This document shows, piece after piece, positions 47,259 to 59,669 of a DNA stretch of 64,000 nt (positions are counted from its first letter, which is position 1; the number at the start of each line of letters is the position of its first letter). Origin of the DNA: Mya arenaria (Eukaryota; Mollusca; Bivalvia; Myida; Myidae); assembly GCF_026914265.1 (NCBI RefSeq), contig NC_069127.1, positions 20,949,045-21,013,044 of the forward strand, in the 5' to 3' direction. A program made the translations under genes and the position numbers. A model generated the notes under the pieces. It had not been told where the DNA came from. It worked only from the letters and a program-made list of their open reading frames with translations, and made no database searches.

Positions 47259-48264
47259 TTTGGTAATCAATGGGTGATATATTCGTATATATACCCCCTC
47301 CTACTCCCGGAAGGCCTCATAAGGCAGGTAGCCATTAGTGTTTTGGCTTGTTTGGACATATAGCTTTTAGTATCTAACATTATTGGCCTAGCCTACCTTC
47401 ACATGAAGTTTGGAAATATTGACCTGTAACATTTTTTAAGAGTTAGGTATGTACATTGAAATGATAAGTCACTGCAATAGGAAGTGGGTGTCAACTCATC
47501 TCGGTACTTAAGCGTTCTTCAGTATTGATTGGAAACGGATTTTCAGCTAAAGGTTATCGCAACCTTGACCTTTGACCCACTTACCACGAAATGAATAGGG
47601 TTCATCTGCTGGTCATAACCAACCTACCTACCAAGTCTGAAGACCCTGCGTCATTGCGTTCATCAGTTATTGATCGTAAATCGTAGTGACCGATAGACGG
47701 ACGAATTGACGGTCAGATTACTATATTAAGTATATTTATATATGCCGCCCATCGGGGGCAAAAAGGGATAAACTACATACACTAATTCAAAGTCTTATAT
47801 TGGTTTATATTTTGTATACACTCAAAAGTCCATAAAAATATTACACAGATAAAACTGTCTATTTATTATTATAATATTCAAAATCATACCATGCTCTAAT
47901 TTGGTGACATGAGTTGATATGACTTAAGTATTTTGTGGAGCCTGGTTATTTTAAGTTCATATTTAACTTCGAACTTTTTCATTTCATTCTAGGCTTTGTG
48001 TCAGATGTAGAGACTTTCAAAAAATATGAGTTATGTCCCAGAAAACAGATTTTACAGCTGCTGATGGTTCGGAACAATAATGTAATTAAAGTATTATATT
48101 AATATAGTATTACATTTCAATAAGTATGACATATGTATTGAATACCAGTCGTCCATGCTTTGAGCGTGTCCTGGCCGTTACCGGAAGTTCCCCGAAACAC
48201 CATCTTCCACCCCATCTCTTCTAGCTGGGAGACCGTCAGCGGGGGGCGGAAGCCGGGCTCTGGA
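46634..48264 (-). CDS. secreted protein of an unnamed invertebrate family, copy 2 (first exon not found)
   Basis: Paralogue of the gene at 20642-22962 on the opposite strand. Exons on the minus strand: 48146-48264 and 46634-47139. The 119-nt exon 2 has the same length and phases as in copy 1 and carries GWKMVFRGTSGNGQ. The last exon carries KQSKEVGYIVFN, SDLTSWFDR, FFSIQGHDNG, RTFFINQQYGGC, GDCNWDHQ and FLYSDMNSADFWN. Identity is highest in the last exon. Both conserved cysteines are kept. AATAAA again overlaps the stop codon (46631-46636, minus). A signal-peptide exon ending in phase 2 should lie to the right of 48264, but none was recognised; the following 500 bp is a degenerate repeat. The gene sits between two oppositely directed C1q genes. 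Confidence 0.82.
47167..47255. repeat. (TA)n microsatellite
   Basis: Two short TA stretches separated by TCAAGC, then about 30 uninterrupted TA units. It lies just inside the intron upstream of exon 3 of the secreted gene, copy 2. Confidence 0.9.
47505..47770. repeat. dispersed repeat fragment with a GACGGACG word
   Basis: Contains CAACCTTGACCTTTGACCC, GGTTCATCTGCTGGTCATAA, TACCAAGTCTGAAGACCC, GATAGACGGACG and the end GCCGCCCATCGGGGGC. I recall this string of words as typical of a common bivalve repeat. Intronic in copy 2 of the secreted gene. Confidence 0.65.
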
Positions 48265-48284
48265 CTGTATGGGAAATCCCAGTC

Positions 48285-48755
48285 AAAGTCAATGGCCGCA
48301 GATATTGGACAAGTTTAAAACATGTAGCTTTCACAATTCAATGTGAATGGCCTCAGACATTGCACAAATTTGAATACATGTTGAGCTTACAATGTCAATG
48401 GGCACAAACATTGCACATGTTTGAATAAATGCAGAGTTACCAACGTCGATGGCCACAGCCATTGGATAAATTTGAATATACAGTTAACCACATTGATGGC
48501 CACAGCCATGTGCAAGTATGAATAAATGTAGAGCTAACGATGCCAATGGCGCCATAAATTTGACAAATATGGATAAGAGGTTTTGTAAATCCAATGGATA
48601 CAGATATCGGACACCTTCGAATAAATGTAGAGTTAATAATGCCAGTGGCCACATACAATGGCAATGTACATTGGTCAGGTTTGAATGAATGTCGAGTTAG
48701 CAATGTCAGCGACCACAAACATTGCACGAGTTCGAATGAACGTCAATGGTAAGAT
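48285..48755. repeat. degenerate tandem repeat, about 62-bp period
   Basis: Repeating theme of AATGTCAATGGCCACA, CATTGCACAAATTTGAATA and AATGTAGAGTTA, about seven or eight poorly matching units. It keeps a frame partly open on the minus strand (48437-48727), without meaning. Confidence 0.75.
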
Positions 48756-49495
48756 AAGTGGAATAGCTGGAATAATGCGAAGTTCAAGTTTTAAAGGAAA
48801 TGACTATAATCATAACAATCGTATTGCGATGCTCAAAGCAACCTATATTCCTGAGGTACTTTCCGAATATTATAATCTACTGTTTGAATGCATGACAACA
48901 ATGGCGAATAAAGGAGGCGATATGTATACGTACACCGTTTGCTGACCCTGTTGAAAATTAAAGAAATTATCTAGTTTGAGTGTTAATGTCCTTAATGTCA
49001 TACCCTTCATTTCCATTTAGTATGAACGAATGTGTCCTTCCCAAAACTCCAACAAAACACAAGAACAGTTTCAGATGCATTTTATTTATATGTGCCACTA
49101 AAATTGTCCACAACGGAGAATTAAGGATTGACTTTATAACATTATATTTCGACGAGGACAGTAGATAAGGAGAGGTAGCAGTATATCTAACTTCAAATTT
49201 GTTGAAGACATGAAAGAGTGCGCAATTTCCAAACCCTTAATTAGTAATTTCGTCGCCACATATTATACATTAACATGAACAAAACACAACACGCATGTCT
49301 ATGAATCCTGTCAAGGACATCGCTGTCTCGTTCCTTGCGCTTTGAAATTGCCAATGTCAAAACCGCAATGTTTTTTGACATTATCGCACTTTTCTGTTCA
49401 ATATATACATTAAACCTATCAGTATTCTCAAAGAAAGCAGTTGCTTGATTACATTTTCACTTCCAAGCATCTTTAACTGAACTATTGGTGTATTT
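48756..49495. other. no gene seen
   Basis: The missing first exon of copy 2 of the secreted gene may be here, but no hydrophobic stretch with a phase-2 donor was found on the minus strand. Confidence 0.25.
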
Positions 49496-49499
49496 GTTT

Positions 49500-49765
49500 T
49501 TCATGAAAAAAATGCGAAATTCGATTTTACGTGATAGCATCTTATTATGGATTTTGGGGAGACAATTGCAGGTTCACTGAGTAAAATTATATGAACAAGG
49601 GGAACATTCTGACCAAGATTGAACATTTTCTGATCAATTCCTACCAAGATATGGTTCCGGACGGACGGACGAAGGACGGGCGGACGGACAACGCCAAAAC
49701 AAAATCCCTCTCCCGAAACCTTCGATTTGGCGGGGGATAAATTAGAGGCGACCATGTAAAAAAAA
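49500..49765 (-). repeat. dispersed repeat with (GTCCG)n
   Basis: On the minus strand: TTATCCCCCGCCAAATCGAA, GGGATTTTGTTTTGGCGTTG, then GTCCGTCCGCCCGTCC, and ATCTTGGTCAGAATG. Same general design as the repeats at 42345-43350 and 62894-63530. Confidence 0.7.
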
Positions 49766-50456
49766 CTTCTCGCCTTTTATATTCTTTGGCAATTTTAAGG
49801 GGCGAGGGATGAGACCAGGATGTCATTGACATGAGTCCGTATGAAGTATGCAAATTATGCTCATTACTTTAAAAAAGCAAACTTTTTATCGCAACATAAA
49901 TGTATGAAACTTGGTAATGTTGTAACCGAAATTATATCCAAAGGATCTAGAGTTTAATGTTAAAATTAAGAGTTTTTCATTTGTATTTGCAATATCTATT
50001 CTACAAATATATGCGGTTTCATTTTTCATATGCAATTTTCATCACCGACTTTACAGAACATATGCAATGAACTCAGTATGTGTACGGACCTCAAAGTCAA
50101 AGTAGAAAAAATGCGATATGTGATCCCCTTAAAATTACCGATTCGACCACACTGAACCTGAAACTAGGAAGACACGAATCTTTTCTGTGGTATGCGACCA
50201 AACACATGTATCGTGTGGTATTTATTAAGCAATTAATACATGGGTATTAGAATAAAACCGCGTTGTTTATTGTCCAAAGAATTAATTATCAAGAAATCTA
50301 CACATGACTTTTTTTGTACTGGGATATATGGCATTCGATTAAATTAACAACAAATTAAGTAATAGATTGAAGATACAAAGCAATCTTAACTTTAACACCT
50401 TTACATACAAAATCCCGAGATGAATACATACACATACAATCACATTTCATTTTAAA

Positions 50457-51599
50457 TTAATCAACTAAAAATCCTTCGAAGTGCGAATGGTAGTCGTGCT
50501 GCATACCCGAGTATCCACCAATCACGTTACTCGCCCCTCCAGTAACGCAAGCCATCCAGACGTCATCGCCAGTGTTCAGATGAACGACAATTGACGTAGA
50601 GCGTTCGAAATGGCCCGAATGTTGAGTGTCAGAAAACAGGTATCCCACCTCGTTTGTAAGAGAGTTGACAACGAATTTCACGTGGAAACCGTTGTTCGGC
50701 TTCGCAGTCAGTGTCGCGGCAAAGAAGTACGTACCGTTTCTGGTAGAATAATGTAAATTTTCATTACTTTTATTCCCTACAGCTTCCAAATTTGATAAAC
50801 TTACCAAGTAATCTGGCACATAGGCTATTACGCGTACCTATCGTGTGTTGTTCTAATTATTAATACAACGAATGACAATATCATATTGAAATAAGTATCA
50901 TACTATTTTTTGAAATTGATTAAATAGCTTCTTATCATTAGAATTCCATCTCGAATTTAATTACAAAATAAGCATTCCGTCTAGCTGTACCCACCTTGGT
51001 GCTCTGAACGTGCCGTGCCTTGCGTCGTACGGCGAACCAACGTTCAGTTTCACGTTTTTAAATACGACTGGAGAGTCATTATTACAATTGTTTAAATCAG
51101 TCGACAAAGCTGCCATGAACGCTGGGTGTGACTTCACTGAATGCGAACTATCTAAAATGGACCTAGTATTTATTATTTCAATGAAAGTTTTACTCAAGAA
51201 GAATGTCTTTCCTACAATTTAACGTTAAACTTGTGTATATTTACTCCTGCACAATATTAATTAAACTTGCAATGTTTTGCCGACAAAAACAAAACAAAAC
51301 GGAAATGGCTTAACGTATAACATCTTGCATATAAGCATGGCTCTTTGAAATGAATTGTCTAAGAGTTTGGTAGTTTATTCTCTTATGATTTCTAACGAAG
51401 TCTAAATGACATTTGATATTGAGACAAAACAAAAGAAGTTACCTGGACAGTAAACGCATGACTCAGCCATCTCGTTAAAACGACTTTCCAGACTCGCTAA
51501 GCGGTTCTCCAAGTCCGACTGACCGTCCACCACAAACCCATTTCCAAATACAACAACACTAAAGAAAAGTGTAAGCATCGAACACATATGCAGCGCCAT
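50457..51599 (-). CDS. C1q-domain protein, copy 2 (3 exons, 198 aa)
   Basis: Exons on the minus strand: 51443-51599, 50995-51151 and 50457-50739; phases 1 and 2 as in copy 1. The start is MALHMCSMLTLFFSVVVFGN, a good signal peptide, followed by the coiled-coil DLENRLASLESRFNE, ESCVYC, and the C1q fold: PAFMAAL, NVKLNVGSPYDARHGTFRAP, GTYFFAATLTA, SLTNEVGYLF, STSIVVHLNTGDDVW and HFEGFLVD. The exon 2 acceptor is the AG at 51152-51153; the AG eleven bases upstream would put a stop in frame. Probably a secreted, trimerising lectin-like defence protein, from family knowledge. It diverges from copy 1 mainly in loops (for example VTGGASNVIGG against IYDSHVSGG). Confidence 0.92.
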
Positions 51600-52195
51600 T
51601 TTAAAATTAACAATTTCAGTCTACGTGAGGAAGGTTTTAGAGTGACTTTGTGTACATAGCCATGTAGGCGGAAAATAAAGGCATGTCAAATCAACCATAT
51701 TTGTGTTGTATAGTATGTTATCTTTTAAACTTTTAATAAGGTGCAAAGAAGATGATCTCATAATTAGAATCTAGTACGAAGCGTTTTTTTATTTTAAGGC
51801 TTGAGCTTTAGCTCAAGTCTTTTGTAATGGACCACAAAAATTCAATGTCCGTGTGAAGTTGAAAATTATACTAGGATGTACCAGATTTCAATAAAAATCA
51901 ATTCGTATAACAGACCCGGAATAATGTTTGATTTACAAAATAAGGTCATGTTCAGTTAAAAGTGGGAGTATGTAGTATTTGTTTCTAAAAATAAGGAACT
52001 GCAGGGGAGGGAACTCAGATATACAATACGTAATTAATTCATTGCGAATTTCTCCCTTTTGTACTGCTCTAGCAGTGAAATTAGCTTTATGGTGAGTGAG
52101 TGAATGATTTTGGGGGAGCGCGGGCAGGCAAGTATGAAATTGAAGGAATTATCCCTCAAGCCGTTCAGCATTATCAGTGCTTTCATTTTCCTTGA
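51600..52195. other. no gene seen; C1q copy 2 upstream region
   Basis: Would hold the promoter of the C1q gene on the minus strand. A small inverted word pair, GGCTTGAGCTTTAGCTCAAG (51799-51818), is the only structure noticed. Confidence 0.3.
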
Positions 52196-52199
52196 CTGT

Positions 52200-53340
52200 A
52201 CCGGTTCATCACAACCAGTTGTCCCTAAATAGTGTATATCTTAAATGGTGTCCCTAAATAGTGCAAGTCTTGAGGGGTGTCCCTAAATAGTGTAAATCTT
52301 GACTGGTGTCCCTTTTTAATGCATATCTTGAATGGTGTCCTTAAATAGTGTATATCTTGAGTGGTGTCCCTAAATAGTGTATATCTTGAGTGGTGTCCCT
52401 TAATAGTGTATATCTTGAGTGGTGTCCTTAAATAGTGTATATCTTGAGTGGTGTCCCTATAGTGTTTATCTTGAGGGCTGTCCCTCAATAGTGTATATCT
52501 TGAGTGGTGTCCTTAAATAGTGTATATCTTGAGTGGTGTCCCTATATAGTGTATATCTTGAGTGGTGTCCTTAAATAGTGTTTACCTTGAGTGGTGTCCC
52601 TATAGTGTTTATCTTGAGTGGTGTCCCTATATAGTGTATATCTTGAGGGGTGTCCCTAAATAGTGTATATCTTGAGTGGTGTCCTTAAATAGTGTATATC
52701 TTGAGTGGTGTCCTTAAATAGTGTATATCTTGAGTGGTGTCCCTATATAGTGTATATCTTGAGTGGTGTCCCTATATAGTGTATATCTTGAGTGGTGTCC
52801 TTAAATAGTGTATATCTTGAGTGGTGTCCTTAAATAGTGTATATCTTGAGGGGTGTCCCTATATAGTGTATATCTTGAGTGGTGTCCCTATATAGTGTAT
52901 ATCTTGAGTGGTGTCCGCAAATAGTGTATATCTTGAGGGGTGTCCTTAAATAGTGTATATCTTGAGTGGTGTCCCTTTATAGTGTATATCTTGAGGGGTG
53001 TCCCTATATAGTGTATATCTTGAGTGGTGTCCCTATATAGTGTATATCTTGAGTGGTGTCCCCAAAAAGTGTATATCTTGAGTGGTGTCCCTTAATAGTG
53101 TATATCTTGAGTGGTGTCCCTATATAGTGTATATCTTGAGTGGTGTCCCCAAAAAGTGTATAACTTGAGTGGTGTCCCTTAATAGTGTATATCTTGAGGG
53201 GTGTCCCTAAAATCTCCAGTAGTGTCATTAAATAGCGCATGTTTTGATGGGTGTCCTTAAATAGTGTATATCTTGAGTGGGTTTCTAAAATAGTATACTT
53301 TAAGAGGGGTGTCCAAAAATAGTGTTTATCTCCTTTGATG
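52200..53340. repeat. 29-bp satellite
   Basis: Unit TATATCTTGAGTGGTGTCCC plus TATATAGTG, about 38 copies, with variants TTAAATAGTG and GAGGGGTGTCC and a few shortened units. Minus-strand frames through it are by-products of repetition. Confidence 0.93.
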
Positions 53341-54490
53341 TTTAAAATTAATGTATATTTTGATGTAGTGTTCTAAAATAGTGTTTGTCTTGCGTTTTGT
53401 CCTAAAATATCATTTGTCTTAAAACATATAATAATTTAGAACACCCCTCAAAGACATACCATATTTAGAGACACAACTTGAGTGTTGTCTGTCCTAAATC
53501 ATTGTTTTTTAGTGATGTCTGTCCTTAATTATTATATGTTTCAAGTGAAGTATGTCCTAAATTACTGTAAGTTTTGAGTGATGTCTGTCCTAAATTATTG
53601 TATGTTTGAGTGATGTCTGTCGTAAATTATTGTATGTTTTGAGTGATGTCCGTCCTAAATTATTGTATGTTTTGAGTGATGTCTGTCCTAAATTATTGTA
53701 AGTTTTGAGTGATGTCCGCCCTAAATTATTGTATGCTTTGAGTGACGTCCGTACTAAATTATTGTATGTTTTGATTGATGTCCATAAATATTATATGTTT
53801 GAGTAGTGTCCGTCCTAAATCATTGTATGTTTGAGTGGTGTCTGTCCTTTAGTATTGTATGTTTGAGAAGTGTCCGTCCTAAATCATTGTATGTTTGAGT
53901 GATGTCTGTCCTATATTATTGTATGTTTTGAATGATGTCCATCCTAAATTACTGTAAGTTTTGAGTGATGTCTGTCCTAAATTATTGTATGTTTGAGTGG
54001 TGTCTGTCCTAAATTATTGAATGTTTTGAGTGAAGTCCATTAAATAATTGTATGTTTGAGTGATGTCTGTCCCAAGTTATTGTATGTTTTGAGTGAAGTC
54101 CATCCTAAATTATTGTATGTTTGAGTGATGTCTGTCTTAAATTATTGTATGTTTTGAGTGAAGTCCATCCTAAATTATTGTATGTTTGAGTGATGTCTGT
54201 CCTAAGTTATTGTATGTTTTGAGTGAAGTCCGTCCTAAATTATTGTATGTTTGAGTGATGTCTGTCCTAAGTTATTGTATGTTTTGATAGAAGTCCATCC
54301 TAAATTATTGTATGTTTGAGTGATGTCTGTCCTAAGTAATTGTATGTCTTGAGTGAAGTCCATCCTAAATTATTGTCGGAAGTTACTGAATGTTTTGAGT
54401 AAAGTCTGTCATAAATTATGGTATGTTTTGAGTGATGTCCATAAACATTGTACTGGTAATTCTTTAGTGGTGTCCCAAAATAATGTATGT
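53341..54490. repeat. 33-bp satellite, related to the adjacent 29-bp one
   Basis: Unit TTGAGTGATGTCTGTCCTAA plus ATTATTGTATGTT, alternating 31-34 bases. From about 54050 it becomes a two-unit pattern, GATGTCTGTCCTAAG alternating with GAAGTCCATCCTAAA. It shares TTGAGTGRTGTC and TAAAT..TGTAT with the 29-bp unit, the difference being a short insertion, so one probably arose from the other. Confidence 0.9.
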
Positions 54491-54854
54491 CTACCAAGTA
54501 TAATAATTAAGTATTTATTTCCTAAGGTGAAGTTGCTTTTATTTAGACTGAAAACAAAAGAATATATGAAAAAGGTTATTTCACACATTTATTTGCAAAA
54601 CTACATGTAAGTGACACTGTGCATCTGTAATAAAGTAAAAAATAGATACTTACATAATACTACACAACATGTAAATGTAAAAAGATGTAGAATAATATTG
54701 AGATTCTTTTTGATAATACATTGCCAGACAATATTGTTCAATCAAGTGGCTGGATTTCTTTTAAATGTAAGTAAGTACCTAATACATAAAAGCTTTTAGG
54801 GAAAAAAGAAACATCTACTTTTAACCTGTGGCTAAGTATGCCATCTATTTTTTT

Positions 54855-55175
54855 ACAAAGTTTGGTGATAACTGGTTGTACATTAGCCTAATTTAGAGTG
54901 TTGACACAGTTAATAGAGTTTTTTTTCCATATTCAAGGGTCATAACTCTGGAGTGACTGAGGCAACATGGCTGGTTATCAAACCTGAACAAGATATTCTG
55001 CCCATTCACATTCTGACCAAATTTGGTGATGATAGGACAAAGGCTTTTAAATTTTTTATCAGACAAGACCTAATTCTATAATTAAAGGGCAGTAACTCTT
55101 GAGTGACTCAATAGATATGGTAAATTATCGAAATTGTCTAAAATAGTATGACCATACTTCTTTATATTAATAGGA
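54855..55175. repeat. dispersed repeat, two to three degenerate units
   Basis: Words TTTGGTGATAACTGGTTG, CAAGGGTCATAACTCTGG, AGTGACTGAGGC, CTGACCAAATTTGGTGATGA and AAAGGGCAGTAACTCTTG recur at about 125 bp. A common bivalve type, from memory. Confidence 0.6.
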
Positions 55176-56627
55176 CAACAAGCTGTTTGTTGCGGGCTCG
55201 TACTTTAAAGGTGAAACTATAATATGCCTCGTTCTATAACCAGGTGTATAAATACCAGAATTTACAGTTTCTCAGCTTCTGTAAAACCAACTATCTAGTA
55301 CAACAAGAGAACACATAGAAACTGCTACTGACATATCATTGAATGCTGCTATGAGTACATGACTGATATAGTAAAAAACATGTATTATCATAAACATAAC
55401 TTGCTCATAAAACACACAAAAGGTAAGACATTCACTACTGAATCTGTAACAAAATCACCAGAAGCTGATACAAACGTTTGTCTGTTTTTTCTCAGTCAAA
55501 AAGAAGCACAACTCAATATTCATTTAACACAAAATTATGAACCTACCTACACATGTGCATATTATCCTTGGTGACATATGTACTAAGTAACATTTAAATA
55601 TCTTGCACAGTTTTTGAGTCAAAGCAAAGGTTTATAATAATTAATATCTATGCAAGCTGTTGAAGATGCTGCCAGCAACAGAGACAACAAGGCTATCACA
55701 ATAAAATACCTCTCTTTTAAAAGACAAGCTGAAAACGTGATATGTACTTTAATAAGCCCTTGCTTTGCTTTAACTTCATCAAAGACTATTGTGTGTTAGT
55801 ATTTTCAATACAGAGCAATAACTGTTTGAATGTTCTTTCTGTGAAAGCGATGTATATGAGAATACTTGAAACAATGGCACATCATAAATTGCAAAAGATA
55901 TAATACCAAGGTGTGAAAAATAGAAACAACAATGCCATGAGAAAGCTTAGTACAGAGTCCTATCTAAAAGAGCACTATTTAAACAACACAATTACTTCAC
56001 ACAAGATAACTATATCTGACGTTGTCAGTGAAAACAAATTCTGTAAAGGTTAATCTATACATTTTGTTATAAGTATTGTGCCTCATTAGCTGTCTTAAAA
56101 AAACATTTGCAAATTGTCTATAATTCAAATCACAACACTGTAATCAGCAGGCATATATATCTCAAATAATTTGTTCTGAAGACTTGTCTGCACATGTAAA
56201 TGTTTAGATTGGTCACTAATAAAAGTTGAGTCAAGATTGACCAATCAATTAACATTTCCGCTAACTTTGATTAAAAATCAAAGAATTAACTCATTTCATA
56301 TCACTTGTTTTTTAATTCAACCAGTTCGATAAAATCTTGTTTTTTTTTTCATGATATAGTGCCTGTCTCCACAGATTTTATTTTTGGTGGCAACTTTACA
56401 TATCCAAATGTTTCTGATTATTTTCAAGCTATTTACATGTATACAAATACAAATAAAAAATTACAAAGATATCAAAGAAAAACAACCTAAATCAAAATAT
56501 ATGAAGAAAAAACACATACAGAAATACAATGTATCTAATTTAATACAGATAATTTATAAACTTAAAATACATGTAATATCAAAATGAAAAGTCATAACAA
56601 AAACAAAAGGTTAATCATAATCTAAAA

Positions 56628-56686
<59 letters not shown>

Positions 56687-57088
56687 TATTGCAAAAACCC
56701 ATCAGAAAAGAAACGCTGAGAGACACTTCAAGTCCATCAAACAAGAGTACTACAAGTGCTTGCAAACGTTGATCTGTTTTAAATTATCAGTATGGCTATG
56801 GTGCATAAATCCAACCATATCTTAGCAAGTGTGATAGAACTGAATAAACATATGCATAAACTGTATATCCATTGCCTTTATAAAGCATGTGAACCAAGTT
56901 GCATGTGAATTGTTTAAATAATGATCAACATTAAAAAAAATTGCACTCATTCCCACAATGACTCCGACATCACAGCTATGACCATACCTCATCTTATTTC
57001 TTTGGAAAACAAATAACTTATAAGCTATAAAAATCCTGACTCTTTAACATCAAAATATGTATAAAACACACATCAACCTAAGATAACT
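55176..57088 (-). other. no coding sequence; downstream region of the TMEM35-like gene
   Basis: AT-rich. It could contain a long 3' untranslated region of the gene on the minus strand. A (TA)n tract occupies about 56633-56686. No other exons were recognised. Confidence 0.35.
56633..56686. repeat. (TA)n microsatellite
   Basis: About 26 uninterrupted TA units. Confidence 0.92.
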
Positions 57089-59669
57089 CTACTTGGTCTT
57101 TTTAGATTCCTGAGGCATGGTTTCCTCCCTTTGTTCACTATTGCCCACTGTCTGCTCCTGACTGTTTTCTTGACCAACATTTTCCTGTTTTGATTTTTTT
57201 CCTTCCCGCTCTCTGCGTATCTCCTGAAGTATTCAGAATGAAAGATCTGATTATAAGTATTTTATACACACAGTTAGTGCTCAGTATATATAGGTTACTG
57301 AATTTTTATGTAAAAATATGCACAAGTTCTGGATATAAGAAGCTGACAGGAGAACTGCAGTATGAAGATGATGGGGAGTGACATACCTGGAAGTAATGTC
57401 TACAGGAGAACAGCAGGATGAACATGATATACAGTGACATACCTGGTACTGTATGTCTACAGAACAACAGCAGGATGAACACTATGGGGAGAAACATACC
57501 TGGTAGTATATGAGAAGTCTACAGGAGAGCAGAAGAATGAACACGATGGGAAGCGACATTCTTTGGTACCCGTGCTTGATTTGTGCATGGGCAACAACAT
57601 CGTTCACCATCACCAGAATCATCATTATATTGGCAATAGTCTTCAACGGTCCTGAAAAAGTATTCTTGCAATGAAGGCTTTAATCAGGGACGAGCCCAGC
57701 AGCAAATAACTTACACTGTTTAATGACACATGTATCTCAAGCAAAAACAACACAATCAACTATAGCATTCAGTTATTCAACTATAGATACATATCAACTA
57801 TAGACACACACAATCAACTAAAGAAACATATAATTAACTATAGACAGGCATTCAACAATAAACACATTATCAACTGTAGACATATAATCAACTTAGTCTC
57901 ACAATCATCAATAGACACACACAATTATCTATAGACACACACACACAATCAACTTTAGACACAAACATTCAACTATAGACACATACTCAACTATAGATAA
58001 AAGAAATTCAAAGGACATTACATTTTAATAGTAAATTTATACAACAATTTATTTGACAATTCAGTTCATAAACTAGAATGTATGTATGAGCTACTCTTAT
58101 GAATTTAGTTGTATTTTTTTGTATTGCTATCAGTAGAAATGATTTGTTTATGGTTTTTGACATGGAAAATCCCCTTTAGATTAAGTGAACACCAATGATT
58201 GCTTCGACAAATCCAATGACACATCATCACTAAATATATCTCTGATCCTTGTATTTAAGCTTAGTTCTTACCTGGAATGATTATGAGTACAGCTCCACAG
58301 GTAACTTCAATAGAAGCTATTATCTTGCGGTATATATGAGCGTTTGGCTTCCACCCAGTGAAGGCTACTAAAGGAAACACTTTAGCCATCCTGATGTACT
58401 GCTTTCTCTGAAAAAAGATAAAAAACATACCAGGGGTTCAAAAAATATGTGGAAAAGCAGTTTTCAAACATAAATAAATCACATTGAATCCTTTACTTGC
58501 AAGCCTTTGTTGTATTTTTCATCGTAAGGTAAAAAAAATGTTCCGTATTAAATGGTGACAAATGAGACCTTTTATCAAATGAAACATTACTCACCAAAGA
58601 CAAGCTTTTATTAACTTTCCGGTCACCAGTTTGACAATAATTAAGTAGAGCAAAATTATGTCAATGTCAATTTAAATATTGCACAAGGGTGTAAACTGTA
58701 AACACTATTGGTAGAAAGGGTAGTCCAAATAATTGTACTTTGATAGATTTTTTTTATGATTTTTGATATGGCAAATCCTTCACATACATGTACATATTGT
58801 TTTGTGCCAAAAGCACAGGCCTCTGAATCATTGTTTGTCACTAAAATGTTGATTAAAATCATTTTGGGATATATAATGAGATAAACAACACATCTGAAGA
58901 TATTTAGTCCTTTCTTTTTTGTATATCAAAGGCACTGAACATCTTCAGATCCTGCGGTCCACAGTTTTACAACAATCGGAACACTTCGTGCATGGCAAGT
59001 TGTTATGATTGTACTTACGAGGACCGAGGTCTATCTCGAAGCTTGCCGGAGATGGCAGAGTTCTTACACTTGGCATAATTGTTGTCTGTGTCAGTCAAGT
59101 TTCATTTTGTTGGAAAGGTAAATCCTGTGTTTTAACGCAATTAATGCTTGTTTTGTGCAAAATATCTTTGCACTTACATGGTAAAATATGGATATAAACC
59201 TTTATTATCTATTTCAATCATAAAATACTTCTCTAAATACAATTTCAATATTTTTCAAAAAACCCTGCTTTTGCACAAACCTATTTAGACGTTAGGGATT
59301 GGAAGAATCCCATATAACACGTCTATTATTTTAGACTAGTTGAAAGGGCAGATATTCACCAATTGATTTTCAAACTTCACTGCTTTTGTTTGTTACACTC
59401 AATAATTAAAACCGATAAACTCCAGCTTACCATCTTATGGATCGTACACACATTGATAAGATGGACCAAAAGGCTATAACAAAACACTACCAAAACCTTT
59501 GAAAGACAAAAGATCTAACAATTTATTTTTTTCGAAAGTTTAAAGTTAAACCCCTTACCATTTCTTTGTATAGCTCAGAACTAATTGCCGGGGAAAGTTT
59601 GAGAAGTCCTATAAGTATAAAGAACACCCCCAATGTAATTGCTAAAACTTTAAGCACAAAAGATGCCAT
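57089..59669 (-). CDS. TMEM35-family membrane protein (4 exons, 177 aa)
   Basis: Exons on the minus strand: 59559-59669, 58272-58407, 57500-57651 and 57089-57223; phases 0, 1, 0 and GT-AG throughout. It begins MASFVLKVLAITLGVFFILI and has LLKLSP, then MAKVFPLVAFTGWKPN, IEVTCGAVLIIIPGP and SCRLLIYY. Four membrane segments lie near residues 6-25, 66-82, 87-105 and 114-132, followed by a charged tail (EIRREREGKKSKQ.., ending KKTK). Length and order fit vertebrate TMEM35A/B (167 and about 150 aa); the AKVFPL..KPN part recalls TMEM35B more. TMEM35A (NACHO) is an endoplasmic reticulum chaperone for nicotinic receptors; whether this protein does that is unknown. The end of exon 3 with its donor is repeated in tandem downstream. 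Confidence 0.87.
57339..57560 (-). repeat. tandem copies of the TMEM35-like exon 3 end with splice donor
   Basis: On the minus strand the exon end (TTCATTCTTCTGCTCTCCTG, then TAGACTTCTCATATACTACC and AG before GTATG) is followed by three more units of about 56 bp. Each has TTCATCCTGCTGTT- or TTCATACTGCAGTT-like sequence; two retain CCAGGTATGTC donors, with first intron bases at 57442 and 57386 (the true donor starts at 57499). The units do not continue the reading frame. The donor at 57500 gives the conserved protein. Confidence 0.8.
57755..57995. repeat. degenerate minisatellite, about 18-20 bp
   Basis: Repeats of ATCAACTATAGACACA with variable length and substitutions, in intron 2 of the TMEM35-like gene. 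Confidence 0.75.

Noticed and set aside
51152-51164. Upstream acceptor AG for C1q copy 2 exon 2
   Set aside because: Using it puts a stop in frame three codons later; the next AG keeps the frame and matches copy 1.
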